Source: Hymenobacter daecheongensis DSM 21074 (GTDB taxonomy: Bacteria; Bacteroidota; Bacteroidia; Cytophagales; Hymenobacteraceae). Taken from it: a DNA stretch of 64,000 bases. The notes beneath the pieces are model-generated. The model saw only the letters and a list, made by a program, of their open reading frames with translations, did no database searches and was not told the origin of the DNA. The stretch spans positions 1 to 64,000 of the forward strand of contig NZ_FQYN01000009.1 in the NCBI RefSeq assembly GCF_900141805.1. Direction: 5' to 3'. Shown here piece after piece: positions 41,837 through 49,693 of this stretch. Every line of letters starts with the position of its first letter. Position 1 is the first letter of the stretch. Position numbers and translations under genes: made by a program.

Positions 41837-43276
41837 ATGAAACAGTTGTTCCTTGTTTTTCTGGCGCTGTCTGGCCTGGCGCCGGCGGCTTTTGGTCAGG
41901 CCAATACGACGCTGCCCGCCGTTATCGGACTGGCGCTGGGCCAGTCGGTGGCGGCGCGGCAGGCGGTGGCGAGCCGCGAAACCAGCCACTGGCAATACCG
42001 CGCCTACCAGGCCGCCTACCGGCCCCAGCTGGCCCTGCAGGGTACTTTGCCCAACTACAGCCGGGTGATTTCGGCCGTGGTGCAGCCCGACGGCACCACC
42101 GATTTCCGGGCCGTGCGCATCAACAACGCCAACGCGGGCCTGACCCTGACCCAGGCCATCGGCCCGACCGGAGCGCAGCTGTTTGTGACCTCGGCCGTGC
42201 AGCGCTTCGACGATTTCAACCGCCGCGCCCGCCTCTACAACAACCAGCCCGTGGGCCTGGGCCTCACCCAGCCGCTGGGCCGCTACAACGCCCTGCGCTG
42301 GAACCGCCTGATTGAGCCACTGCGGTATCAGGAGGCGGGCCGCCAATACGTGGAGGAGCGCGAAAACATTGCCCAGCGCGTGACCGAGCTGTATTTTGAC
42401 GTGCTGCTGCAGCAGGTGAATGCCGACGTGGCCCGCCAGAACGTGCGGGCCAACGAGGAGATGTACCGACTGGGCCAGGAGCGGTTCCGGCTGGGCCGCC
42501 TCTCCGAAAACGACCTGCTGCTGCTGGAGCTGAACCTGCTCAATTCGCGCCGGGCCCTGGCCCAGGCCCGCCTCGATGCCGAAAGCGCCGCCCTGAGCCT
42601 GCAGAGCTACACCGGGCTGCCCGCCGAAACCCTGGTGCTGGCCGTGCCCGCCGCGCCGCCCGCGCTGGTGGTAAGCCCGGAGCAGGCGCTGGCCCAGGCC
42701 CGCCAGAACCGTCGCGAGCCGCTGACCTTCCGCCGCCGCCTGCTGCAGGCCGAAAGCGACGTGGCGCTGGCCAAGGGCGTCACCGGCTTTCAGGCTACGC
42801 TGCAGGCCAATCTGGGCTACGTGAACAGCGCCCCCGACTTCTGGACCACCTACAACAGCCCCCAGAACCAGCAGCAGGTGAGCCTGGCTTTCGCGCTGCC
42901 GCTGGTAGACTGGGGCCGGCAGAAAGCGGTGGTGAAAACCGCCGAGCTGAGCCGCCGGCAAACCCAGCACGCCGTGGCCCAGGAGCAGGCCACCTTCGAG
43001 CAGACCGTGGCGCTGCAGGCCGCCCAGCTTGGCAGCCTGCACGCGCAACTCGGCCTGGCCGCCCAAGCCGATTCGCTGGCCCAGCGCCGCTACGCCATTA
43101 CCCAGGCCACCTACAAAGTGGGCCGCATCAGCCTCACCGACCTCAACATTGCCCTGGCCGAGAAAGATCAGTCGAAGCGGGCCTACGTGGCCGCCCTGCG
43201 CGCCGCCTGGGTCGCCCACTACCGCCTCCGCGCCCTCACACTGTATGATTTCGAGCGGCAGGAGGGGCTGAAGTAG
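41837..43276 (+). CDS. TolC-family outer-membrane efflux protein
   Basis: 479 residues with signal peptide (MKQLFLVFLALSGLAPAAFG, about 20) and the two OEP repeats of long helices rich in Gln/Ala/Leu (ENIAQRVTELYFDVLLQQVNADVARQ, GRLSENDLLLLELNLLNSRRALAQA, ATYKVGRISLTDLNIALAEKDQSKRAYVAALR). It forms the trimeric tunnel for the export system together with the adaptor 6 bp upstream. Its stop codon lies inside an inverted repeat (43275-43395). Confidence 0.92.
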   Translation: MKQLFLVFLALSGLAPAAFGQANTTLPAVIGLALGQSVAARQAVASRETSHWQYRAYQAAYRPQLALQGTLPNYSRVISAVVQPDGTTDFRAVRINNANAGLTLTQAIGPTGAQLFVTSAVQRFDDFNRRARLYNNQPVGLGLTQPLGRYNALRWNRLIEPLRYQEAGRQYVEERENIAQRVTELYFDVLLQQVNADVARQNVRANEEMYRLGQERFRLGRLSENDLLLLELNLLNSRRALAQARLDAESAALSLQSYTGLPAETLVLAVPAAPPALVVSPEQALAQARQNRREPLTFRRRLLQAESDVALAKGVTGFQATLQANLGYVNSAPDFWTTYNSPQNQQQVSLAFALPLVDWGRQKAVVKTAELSRRQTQHAVAQEQATFEQTVALQAAQLGSLHAQLGLAAQADSLAQRRYAITQATYKVGRISLTDLNIALAEKDQSKRAYVAALRAAWVAHYRLRALTLYDFERQEGLK

Positions 43277-43395
43277 TGAGATAGTGAAATGGTGAGATAG
43301 TGAGTTTGATGTGCTGTCTGCGCATATGGCGCAAACGGCGCAGTTAGCGCAGGCAGAACATCAAACTCACCATCTCACCATTTCACTATCTCACT
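43275..43395. repeat. Long inverted repeat between converging genes
   Basis: Nearly matched arms of about 49 bp (43275-43323 and 43347-43395) built of GTGAGATAGTGAAATGG-like words, with few mismatches. The stop codons of both tolC (43274-43276) and the DUF4440 gene (43386-43388) fall in the arms. It may serve as a two-way terminator. Confidence 0.85.
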
Positions 43396-43781
43396 GCAGG
43401 TACGCTGCTGTTCCAGATGTCCTGGTGGAGCTTCCAGTGGCCGGCTTCCTCTTTCCAGACGACCAGGTATTTGCCCTGGTCCACTTGCTGGTGGTTGGCG
43501 GCGAAGAGGGTGTAGGTGCCCAGCTCAATGGCCGTATCGTCCAGCTCCTCGATGTCGCGGGTTTTGAGCTTCACCTGCTTGATGCCCATGGCCATGGCGC
43601 TTTGCCAGAACGTCTGGATGCCGGCTGCGCCCTGAATCATGTCCATGCCGGTGGGCAGGAGCGTGCCGGTGCTGGTGTAGAGGCCGGCAATGGCGGCGGC
43701 ATCGCCCTGCGCGAAGCTGGTTTCAAACGCGTCGTTGGCCCGCCGGATTTCGTCGCGGATGCTGGTGGCTGTGGTGAGCAT
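43386..43781 (-). CDS. SnoaL-like / DUF4440 small protein
   Basis: 131 residues with the cone-shaped NTF2-like fold pattern: IRRANDAFETSFAQGDAAAIAGLYTSTGTLLPTG, GAAGIQTFWQSAMAMG, TAIELGTYTLFA, GKYLVVWKEEAGHWKLHQDIWNS. Such proteins act as isomerases, dehydratases or binding domains; no catalytic Asp-His pair is obvious. No signal peptide, so cytosolic. It is the only minus-strand gene inside the efflux locus and its upstream region is next to the operator at 43919, so it could be co-regulated. Confidence 0.85.
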   Translation of the reverse strand: MLTTATSIRDEIRRANDAFETSFAQGDAAAIAGLYTSTGTLLPTGMDMIQGAAGIQTFWQSAMAMGIKQVKLKTRDIEELDDTAIELGTYTLFAANHQQVDQGKYLVVWKEEAGHWKLHQDIWNSSVPAVR

Positions 43782-43918
43782 AAGAAAAGGGTTTTAGGTC
43801 GGCAAGAGCGCCTGTAACTGTAAGATGATAATATTTCATAGCAATAAAAAGTGCTCGGCGGCCGCGGCCATTTCCTCGTGATGAAAACGCCCGGCCCACC
43901 TCCCACATCCGAACACGT

Positions 43919-43934
43919 TGTCCGCTTCCGGACA
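43919..43934. promoter_or_regulatory. Second palindromic operator of the efflux locus
   Basis: TGTCCG-CTTC-CGGACA preceded by ATCCGAACAC, matching the operator at 40450-40465. Confidence 0.7.
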
Positions 43935-43999
43935 ATATTTACTGCGGGCTATTTTGCATTTAATGCCCCAATGAGTTGAAAAACAGTGCTTTTTACACT

Positions 44000-44016
44000 T
44001 GGCACAGCGCTTGGCT
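44000..44016 (+). promoter_or_regulatory. Sigma-54-like promoter of the ABC operon
   Basis: TGGCACAGCGCTTGGCT, nearly the same as 40531-40547, again exactly 65 bp after the operator. The ATPase gene starts 78 bp downstream. Confidence 0.6.
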
Positions 44017-44094
44017 GACTACTCCTGAATCTGCGGCCCCGGCCCGCAAAACCGGACACTCCTTTCGCCATCTCCTCCTAAACTGCTTCCGCTC

Positions 44095-44823
44095 ATGAAT
44101 CTTGCTGCCGCCCAACCTTCCGCCCTGGCCCCCGCGGCCGCTGCCGCCCCGGTCATGCTCCGCCTCACCGACATTGAGAAGGTGTACCAGACCAAAACCA
44201 TCGAAACAGTGGCCCTGAACCGCGTGAACCTGACCATTGGGCAGGGCGAGTTCGTGTCCATCATGGGGCCGTCGGGCTGCGGCAAGTCCACGCTGCTCAG
44301 CATTATCGGGCTGCTCGATGAGCCCACCAGCGGCACCGTGGAAATCGAGGGCCGCCCCGTTACGTCGTATTCGGATAAGGAGCTGGCGCGGCTGCGCAAT
44401 GAGAAAATCGGGTTCGTTTTCCAGAGCTACCACCTGATAAACGACCTCTCGGTGCTCGACAACGTGGAGCTGCCCTTGCTCTACCGCGCCGGCGTGAGTG
44501 GCAAGGAGCGCCGCCGCCTGGCCCTCGCGGCCCTCGATAAAGTGGGCCTCAGCGCCCGCACCGGTCACTTCCCCAGTCAGCTTTCGGGCGGGCAGCGCCA
44601 GCGCGTGGCCATTGCCCGCGCCCTGGCCGGCGGCCCCGAGCTGATTCTGGCCGACGAGCCCACCGGCAACCTCGATTCGGTGATGGGGGAGGAAATCATG
44701 GACCTGCTGCTCACCCTCAACCGCGCGGAAGGCGTGACCATCATCATGGTCACCCACGACGAGCACCAGGCCCTGAAAACCGAGCGCGTCATCCGCTTCT
44801 TCGACGGCAGCCAGGTACAGTAG
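44095..44823 (+). CDS. ABC transporter ATP-binding protein (MacB/LolD type)
   Basis: 242 residues. After a 20-residue Ala-rich start come Walker A (MGPSGCGKSTLLSIIG), Q loop (FVFQSYHLI), signature (QLSGGQRQRVAIARAL), Walker B (LILADEPTGNLDS) and the switch His (VTHDEH). The pattern fits the LolD/MacB/FtsE subfamily that powers FtsX-fold permeases. The two permease genes follow; a 112-bp gap with an AT-rich repeat and a possible terminator lies before the first. Confidence 0.95.
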   Translation: MNLAAAQPSALAPAAAAAPVMLRLTDIEKVYQTKTIETVALNRVNLTIGQGEFVSIMGPSGCGKSTLLSIIGLLDEPTSGTVEIEGRPVTSYSDKELARLRNEKIGFVFQSYHLINDLSVLDNVELPLLYRAGVSGKERRRLALAALDKVGLSARTGHFPSQLSGGQRQRVAIARALAGGPELILADEPTGNLDSVMGEEIMDLLLTLNRAEGVTIIMVTHDEHQALKTERVIRFFDGSQVQ

Positions 44824-44825
44824 GT

Positions 44826-44930
44826 CAATTAAAAATTAAAAATGAAGAATTAAAAAGCGCCTTACAGCTTCTTTAAAAGCGCTTTTTGGCTTCATCCTTT
44901 TAATTTTTAACTCTCAATTTTTAATTGAAA
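44826..44930. repeat. AT-rich inverted repeat between ATPase and permease genes
   Basis: Words of the AATTAAAAATTAAAAA type at 44826-44856 face TTTTAATTTTTAACTCTC at 44898-44930, with an inner hairpin AAAAAGCGC/GCGCTTTTT (44852-44860, 44879-44887). Same family as 10678-10786. Confidence 0.85.
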
Positions 44931-44935
44931 ACGCC

Positions 44936-46195
44936 ATGCTTCTCAACTACCTCAAAATTGCCTGGAAGGTGCTGCAGCGCCGCAAGTTTTTCACCTTCAT
45001 CAGCTTGTTTGGTATCAGCTTCACACTGATGATCTTGCTGGTGGTGGTGGCCATGGTGGACCATGTTGCCGGGGAGCACGGGCCCGAAAAGCGCATCAGG
45101 CAGATGCTGTTTGTGCCCGCGCTGCGGCAGGAATTCAAGGGGGGAGGCACCATGAACTCGCCGCTCAGTGCCTACTTCATCGACCGCTACGTGCGGCCCA
45201 TGAAGACGCCGGCCCTGGTGGGCCTCACCTCCATCACGGCCAGCACCACGGCCTTCGCCAACAGCCAGAGCGTGACTCTGGACGTGCGCTATACCGACGG
45301 CAACTTCTGGAAGGTAACGGACTTCGAGTTCATTGAGGGCCGGGCCTTCACGGGGCGGGAAGTGCAGAATACCGACCGCGTGTGCGTGGTGAATGAGCAC
45401 ACAGCGCGGGCCTTTTTCGGCACCGTGCGCGGAGTAGTGGGGCGGCAAATCGAAATAGGGCCGCACCACTACCGCATTGCGGGCGTGGTGCCCAATGTGC
45501 CCATCGTGCGGCTGCACAGTGGGGCCGATGTCTGGATGCCCTACACGCTCAGCCCCGGCCTCACCCGCGAGCAGCGGCTCGATGGCTCGTTTTACCCCAT
45601 CTTGCTGGCGGCCAGCCCGGCGCAGGTGTCGGCCATGCACGAGGAGTTTGAGCAGCTGATGCGCCGCGTGGAGATTCCTAACCCGAAGCAGATTGCGAAG
45701 CTGCACGCCCACGCCGACCCTTCGCTGGCTACGCTGGTGCGCGAGCTGACCAACCACCAGACCTCCGCCGACGACGGCATGACGCTGTTTCTGACCGTGA
45801 GTGCCGTGGCGGCGCTGCTCTTTATGCTGCTGCCCGCCCTGAACCTGATCAACCTGAACGTGACGCGCATCTTGGAGCGGGCCAGCGAGATTGGGGTGCG
45901 CAAGGCCTTCGGCGCGTCGTCGCACACGCTGGTGGGGCAGTTTCTGGTCGAAAACCTGGTCCTCACGCTGCTGGGCGGGCTGCTGGGCCTGGGCCTGGCC
46001 GCCGGGGCCCTGCACCTCATCAACGAGAGCCAGCTCTTTGCCTACGCCGATTTCGGGCTCGACTGGCGGGCTTTCGGCTGGGCGTTGGCGCTGGCCACGG
46101 TGTTTGGGCTGATGAGCGGCGTGTATCCGGCCTGGAAAATGTCGCGCCTGAATGCCGTGGATGCCCTGCGCGGCGGGGCCACCGGCCCGCAGTAG
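44936..46195 (+). CDS. FtsX-fold ABC permease 1
   Basis: 419 residues. Helix 1 (about 20-40, FFTFISLFGISFTLMILLVVVAMV), a periplasmic MacB-PCD-like domain of about 220 residues (YRIAGVVPNVP, VWMPYTLSP), then three C-terminal helices (LFLTVSAVAALLFMLLPALNLINLN; LVLTLLGGLLGLGLAAGALHL; ALALATVFGLMSGVYPAWKMSRLNAVDALRGG). The RASEIGVRKAFGAS segment couples to the ATPase. With permease 2 it forms a heterodimeric MacB-type mechanotransmission transporter. Its leader sequence is the same as that of purF. Confidence 0.93.
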   Translation: MLLNYLKIAWKVLQRRKFFTFISLFGISFTLMILLVVVAMVDHVAGEHGPEKRIRQMLFVPALRQEFKGGGTMNSPLSAYFIDRYVRPMKTPALVGLTSITASTTAFANSQSVTLDVRYTDGNFWKVTDFEFIEGRAFTGREVQNTDRVCVVNEHTARAFFGTVRGVVGRQIEIGPHHYRIAGVVPNVPIVRLHSGADVWMPYTLSPGLTREQRLDGSFYPILLAASPAQVSAMHEEFEQLMRRVEIPNPKQIAKLHAHADPSLATLVRELTNHQTSADDGMTLFLTVSAVAALLFMLLPALNLINLNVTRILERASEIGVRKAFGASSHTLVGQFLVENLVLTLLGGLLGLGLAAGALHLINESQLFAYADFGLDWRAFGWALALATVFGLMSGVYPAWKMSRLNAVDALRGGATGPQ

Positions 46196-46240
46196 CGCGG
46201 CCGACCCGTTTTTTCTCTCTCACTTTCTGCTGTTGCTGCC

Positions 46241-47443
46241 ATGCTCCGCCATATTTTTCGCCTGATCTGGAACCGCAAGCGGGCCAATCTGCTCCTGCTC
46301 TCCGAGATTCTCTTCTCCTTCATTGTGCTGTTTGGGGTGGGCACGCTGCTCTTCACCTTCGGCCAGAACTATCTGCTGCCCCGCGGCTTCGCGCACCAGA
46401 ACGTGTGGCGGCTCAACATCTCGGCCGCCCAGGGCGAGAAGATGCCCCGCCCCGTACTCGACGACGTGCTGCGCCAGGTGCGGGCCCTGCCCGGCGTGCT
46501 CGATATCTCGCTGGGCAGCCCCAACACGCCCTTCCGCTTCCTCACCATGAACAGCGAGTTTCGCCACGGCAACCGGAAATCGGACATCACGGACCGCTAC
46601 GACGCCGACGACCGCTACCTCACCACGCTGGGCCTCACGCTGCGCGAGGGCCGCTGGTTTCAGGCCCGCGACGATGCCAACCCGCGCCGTCCCGCCGTCA
46701 TCACCCAGAACCTGCGCGAGGCCCTGTTTGCCCCCGGCGAGCCGGTGCTGGGCCAGCTGATTCAGCCCGCCGACCAGGGCTTTCAGGCCACCGGCCAGGA
46801 AGAGTATCAGGTGGTGGGCGTGGTGGAAAACGTGCGCCCCGGCAGCGACTTTTCGGGGCCGCAGTCGGGTATGTGGCTGCGCCTGGTGCCCTACGACACC
46901 ACCCACTGGGAGGGCGCGGCGGTGCTGGTGAAGGTGGCGCCCGGTCAGGGCCCGGCCCTGCAGCAGCGCATTGTGCGCACCATTGCGGGCGTCACGCGGC
47001 AGTGGAGCACGGAGGTGCGCACCCTCGAAGCCGACCGCCTCGACAAGCTGCGCGTGACGCTGGCCCCGCTGGCGGCGCTGGCGGTGGTGGGCATTTTCCT
47101 GATTGTGAATGTGGCGCTGGGCCTGTTTGGAGTGCTGTGGTATAATATCAGCCAGCGCCGGGCCGAAATCGGGCTGCGCCGCGCCATGGGGGCCACGGGC
47201 CGGGGCATCGGCCACCAGTTTCTGCTCGAAACCATGGTGCTCACCACCCTGGCCGTGGCGGCCGGGCTGCTGCTGACCGTGCAGTTTCCGCTGCTCGGGG
47301 CCTTCGGCGGGCCGCCGCGGGTGTATGGTATGGCCATGCTGCTGGCCACCGGGGTCGTGTTCCTGATTACGGCTGTGTGCGCCTGGCAGCCCAGCCGCCT
47401 GGCCGCCCGCATTCAGCCCGCCGCCGCCCTGCGCGAGGAATAG
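46241..47443 (+). CDS. FtsX-fold ABC permease 2
   Basis: 400 residues with the same topology as permease 1: N-terminal helix (LLLLSEILFSFIVLFGVGTLLFTF), a large periplasmic domain (YQVVGVVENVRPGSDFSGPQSGMWLRLVP), then helices at about 280-305, 325-350 and 360-385 and the coupling segment RRAEIGLRRAMGATGRGIGHQFLLET. It ends LAARIQPAAALREE. It lies 45 bp after permease 1. The unknown cargo is probably a toxic compound or peptide exported through the adaptor and TolC. Confidence 0.93.
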   Translation: MLRHIFRLIWNRKRANLLLLSEILFSFIVLFGVGTLLFTFGQNYLLPRGFAHQNVWRLNISAAQGEKMPRPVLDDVLRQVRALPGVLDISLGSPNTPFRFLTMNSEFRHGNRKSDITDRYDADDRYLTTLGLTLREGRWFQARDDANPRRPAVITQNLREALFAPGEPVLGQLIQPADQGFQATGQEEYQVVGVVENVRPGSDFSGPQSGMWLRLVPYDTTHWEGAAVLVKVAPGQGPALQQRIVRTIAGVTRQWSTEVRTLEADRLDKLRVTLAPLAALAVVGIFLIVNVALGLFGVLWYNISQRRAEIGLRRAMGATGRGIGHQFLLETMVLTTLAVAAGLLLTVQFPLLGAFGGPPRVYGMAMLLATGVVFLITAVCAWQPSRLAARIQPAAALREE

Positions 47444-47635
47444 GCGACGGTAGCCCTGAACCAGACGGGCACGCCGGTCCGGCGGCCGCTGAAGCCGCCG
47501 GGCCGCCGGGCGCTGGAACAGCCCACCCGAACTGCTTATTTTGCACCGGCCCGGCCGCCGCGCCCCCGGCCGCGAATACGCCCTTTGCGGCCGGAGCGCG
47601 GGCCGCCGCCGCCCGAAACCGAGCTGAAGTGGCCC

Positions 47636-48061
47636 GAAATCGGGGGTGCGACCCTCAAAATAGAGGGGACGACCCCGGAAATCGGGCCTCACTGGCTCGA
47701 AATCGGTCCACTTTGGCTCGAAATCGAGGGTCGGACCCCCGATTTCGAGGGTCCGACCCTCGAAATCGGGGGTCCGACCCTCAAAATAGAGGGGACGACC
47801 CCGGAAATCGGGCCTCACTGGCTCGAAATCGGTCCACTTTGGCTCGAAATCGAGGGTCGCACCCCCGATTTCGAGGGTCCGACCCTCGAAATCGACCCAT
47901 TTTAGCTCGAAATCGAGGGTCCGACCCTGGAAATCGAGCCACTTTAGCCCGAAATCGAGGGTCAGACCCCCGAAATCGGTCCATTTTGGCTCGAAATCGG
48001 GGGTCCGACCCTCGATTTCCAGGGTCGGACTCCCGAAATCGGGGGTCGGACCCCCGATTTA
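47636..48061. repeat. Array of 20 units with exact 21-bp period (array 1)
   Basis: A hexamer GAAATC (or GATTTC / AAAATA) recurs every 21 bp from 47636 to 48056. The 15 bp between are of two kinds: near-palindromes such as GAGGGTCCGACCCTC, and a second type such as GGTCCACTTTGGCTC. Six units (126 bp, from 47657 and from 47783) are directly duplicated. The array fills the gap between permease 2 and the regulator gene and reads as heptapeptides (e.g. RNRGSDP) without stops in several frames, but nothing indicates translation. 47444-47635 before it is plain GC-rich sequence with no feature recognised. Confidence 0.9.
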
Positions 48062-48094
48062 TTTCTCCTCTTTTCCGCCCTTCGCTCTCTCTCT

Positions 48095-49471
48095 ATGCTA
48101 CTCATTGTCGATGATGACCTGGCCGTACGCACCTCGCTGGGGCTGTTGCTCAAGCAGGCCGGCTATGCCACGCAGGCCGTGGCCACGCCCGAGGCGGCGC
48201 TGGCGGTGGTGCGCGCCACGCCCCCGGCCCTGGTGCTGATGGACATGAACTACTCCTTGGAAACCTCCGGCCAGGATGGCCTGCACCTGCTGGCCCAGGT
48301 GAAGGCGCTGGCCCCGCAGGTGCCCGTCATTCTCATCACGGGCTGGGGCAGCATCACGCTGGCGGTGGAGGGCATGAAGGCCGGGGCCGCCGAATTTGTG
48401 ACCAAGCCCTGGAACAACGCCGCCCTGCTCCAGACCATCGGCACCATCCTGAGCCTGCACGAGCACCCCGCCGCCCCGCCCAATGCCGCCCTGCTCACCC
48501 GCCGCGACCTGGACCGCAAGTTCCGCTTCCCAAACATCATCGGGCAGGATGCCCGGCTCGTGCAGCTGCTGCGCAATGTGGGCCAGGTGGCCGCCACCGA
48601 TGCCTCGGTGCTGATAGAGGGCGAAAGCGGCACCGGCAAGGAGCTGATTGCCGAGGCCATTCACCAAAACAGCCACCGCCGCCAGCAGCCCTTCGTGAAG
48701 GTGAATCTGGGCGGCATCTCGGCCTCGCTGTTTGAAAGCGAGATGTTCGGGCACCGCCGCGGGGCCTTCACCGATGCCAAAACCGACCGCCAGGGCCGCT
48801 TCGAGCTGGCCAACAAGGGCACCATCTTCCTCGATGAGATTGGCGAGCTGGATATGGGCAGCCAGGTGAAATTGCTGCGCGTGCTGCAAGACCGCACCTA
48901 CGAGGTGCTCGGCGACAGCCGCCCCCGCAGCCTCGATATCCGGGTGATTTGTGCCACCAACCGCAACCTGGCCGAGCTGGTGCAGGAGGGCCGCTTCCGC
49001 GAAGACCTCTTCTACCGCATCAACCTGATAACCGTGCGCCTGCCCGCCCTGCGCGAGCGGCCCGACGATATTCCGCTGCTGGTGCAGCATTTCGTGAATA
49101 ATCTGCGCACCACCTACCACCGCCCCGCCCTGAAGGTGGGCACCCGCGCCCTGCACTGGCTGCGCGAGCTGCCGCTGCCGGGCAACATCCGGGAGCTGAA
49201 AAACCTGGTGGAACGCGCCGTGCTGGTGAGCGGCAACGACGAGCTGGGCCCCGAGGACTTCCAGGCCCAGTTTCAGCCCGCCCCCGCCCGCCCCGCCCCG
49301 CCCGGCGAGCTGCCCGCCGTAGGCTCGATGACCCTGGATGAGCTGGAGGCCCAAATGATTCGCAAGTCGATGGAGCACTACGCCGGCAACGTGAGCAGCG
49401 TGGCCAAAGCCCTGGGCCTGAGCCGCGGGGCGCTGTATAGAAGGCTGGAGAAATACGCCATACCGTGGTAG
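48095..49471 (+). CDS. Sigma-54-dependent response regulator (NtrC family)
   Basis: 458 residues: receiver domain (LLIVDDD, phosphoacceptor Asp in LVLMDMNYS near 50), AAA+ domain with Walker A GESGTGKEL, the sigma-54-contact loop as GAFTDAK (a GAFTGA variant), Walker B GTIFLDEIGEL, and a Fis-type C-terminal helix-turn-helix (NVSSVAKALGLSRGALYRRLEKY). It should activate sigma-54 promoters upstream of the adaptor and ABC operons, where matching operators sit. The 21-bp array lies just upstream. The kinase gene follows after a repeat-filled gap. Confidence 0.95.
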   Translation: MLLIVDDDLAVRTSLGLLLKQAGYATQAVATPEAALAVVRATPPALVLMDMNYSLETSGQDGLHLLAQVKALAPQVPVILITGWGSITLAVEGMKAGAAEFVTKPWNNAALLQTIGTILSLHEHPAAPPNAALLTRRDLDRKFRFPNIIGQDARLVQLLRNVGQVAATDASVLIEGESGTGKELIAEAIHQNSHRRQQPFVKVNLGGISASLFESEMFGHRRGAFTDAKTDRQGRFELANKGTIFLDEIGELDMGSQVKLLRVLQDRTYEVLGDSRPRSLDIRVICATNRNLAELVQEGRFREDLFYRINLITVRLPALRERPDDIPLLVQHFVNNLRTTYHRPALKVGTRALHWLRELPLPGNIRELKNLVERAVLVSGNDELGPEDFQAQFQPAPARPAPPGELPAVGSMTLDELEAQMIRKSMEHYAGNVSSVAKALGLSRGALYRRLEKYAIPW

Positions 49472-49485
49472 GGGTGGAGCGCCAA

Positions 49486-49646
49486 CGAGCGCCAACAGAA
49501 CGTCATTCCGAGCATAGCCGAGGAATCTCGCGTGCTGACGTGGGAGTAGTAACTTAAGCCCCTCTCCTTTTTCGGAGAGGGGTTGGGGTGAGGCGCAACG
49601 AAGCGGTAGAGATGCTTCGACTTCGCTCAGCATGACGTTCTGTTGG
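49486..49646. repeat. Mosaic of three repeat families between regulator and kinase
   Basis: Left part (49501-49550) matches the 36205 repeat arm, right part (49598-49636) matches the 19906 arm, and a GC-rich palindromic element (49557-49592, CCCCTCTCC..GGAGAGGGG) sits between them. The outer ends CCAACAGAACGTCAT / ATGACGTTCTGTTGG are themselves inverted. Confidence 0.85.
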
Positions 49647-49693
49647 CTCCGCACGCCCGTTCTTTGGCTCTCGGCTACCAACTTGCCCGCTCC

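Noticed and set aside
40970..43219. 749-codon minus-strand frame opposite the adaptor and tolC genes
   Set aside because: Antisense shadow; both plus-strand genes have clear domains.
47636..48061. 21-bp array as a CRISPR array
   Set aside because: There is no constant repeat with variable spacers; units are 21 bp, related throughout and partly palindromic, and no cas genes are present.
47377..48114. Open frames through the 21-bp arrays as repeat proteins (RNRGSDP heptads)
   Set aside because: Several frames on both strands are open because the unit is a multiple of three and lacks stop words. None has a start, signal or conserved flank that singles it out.
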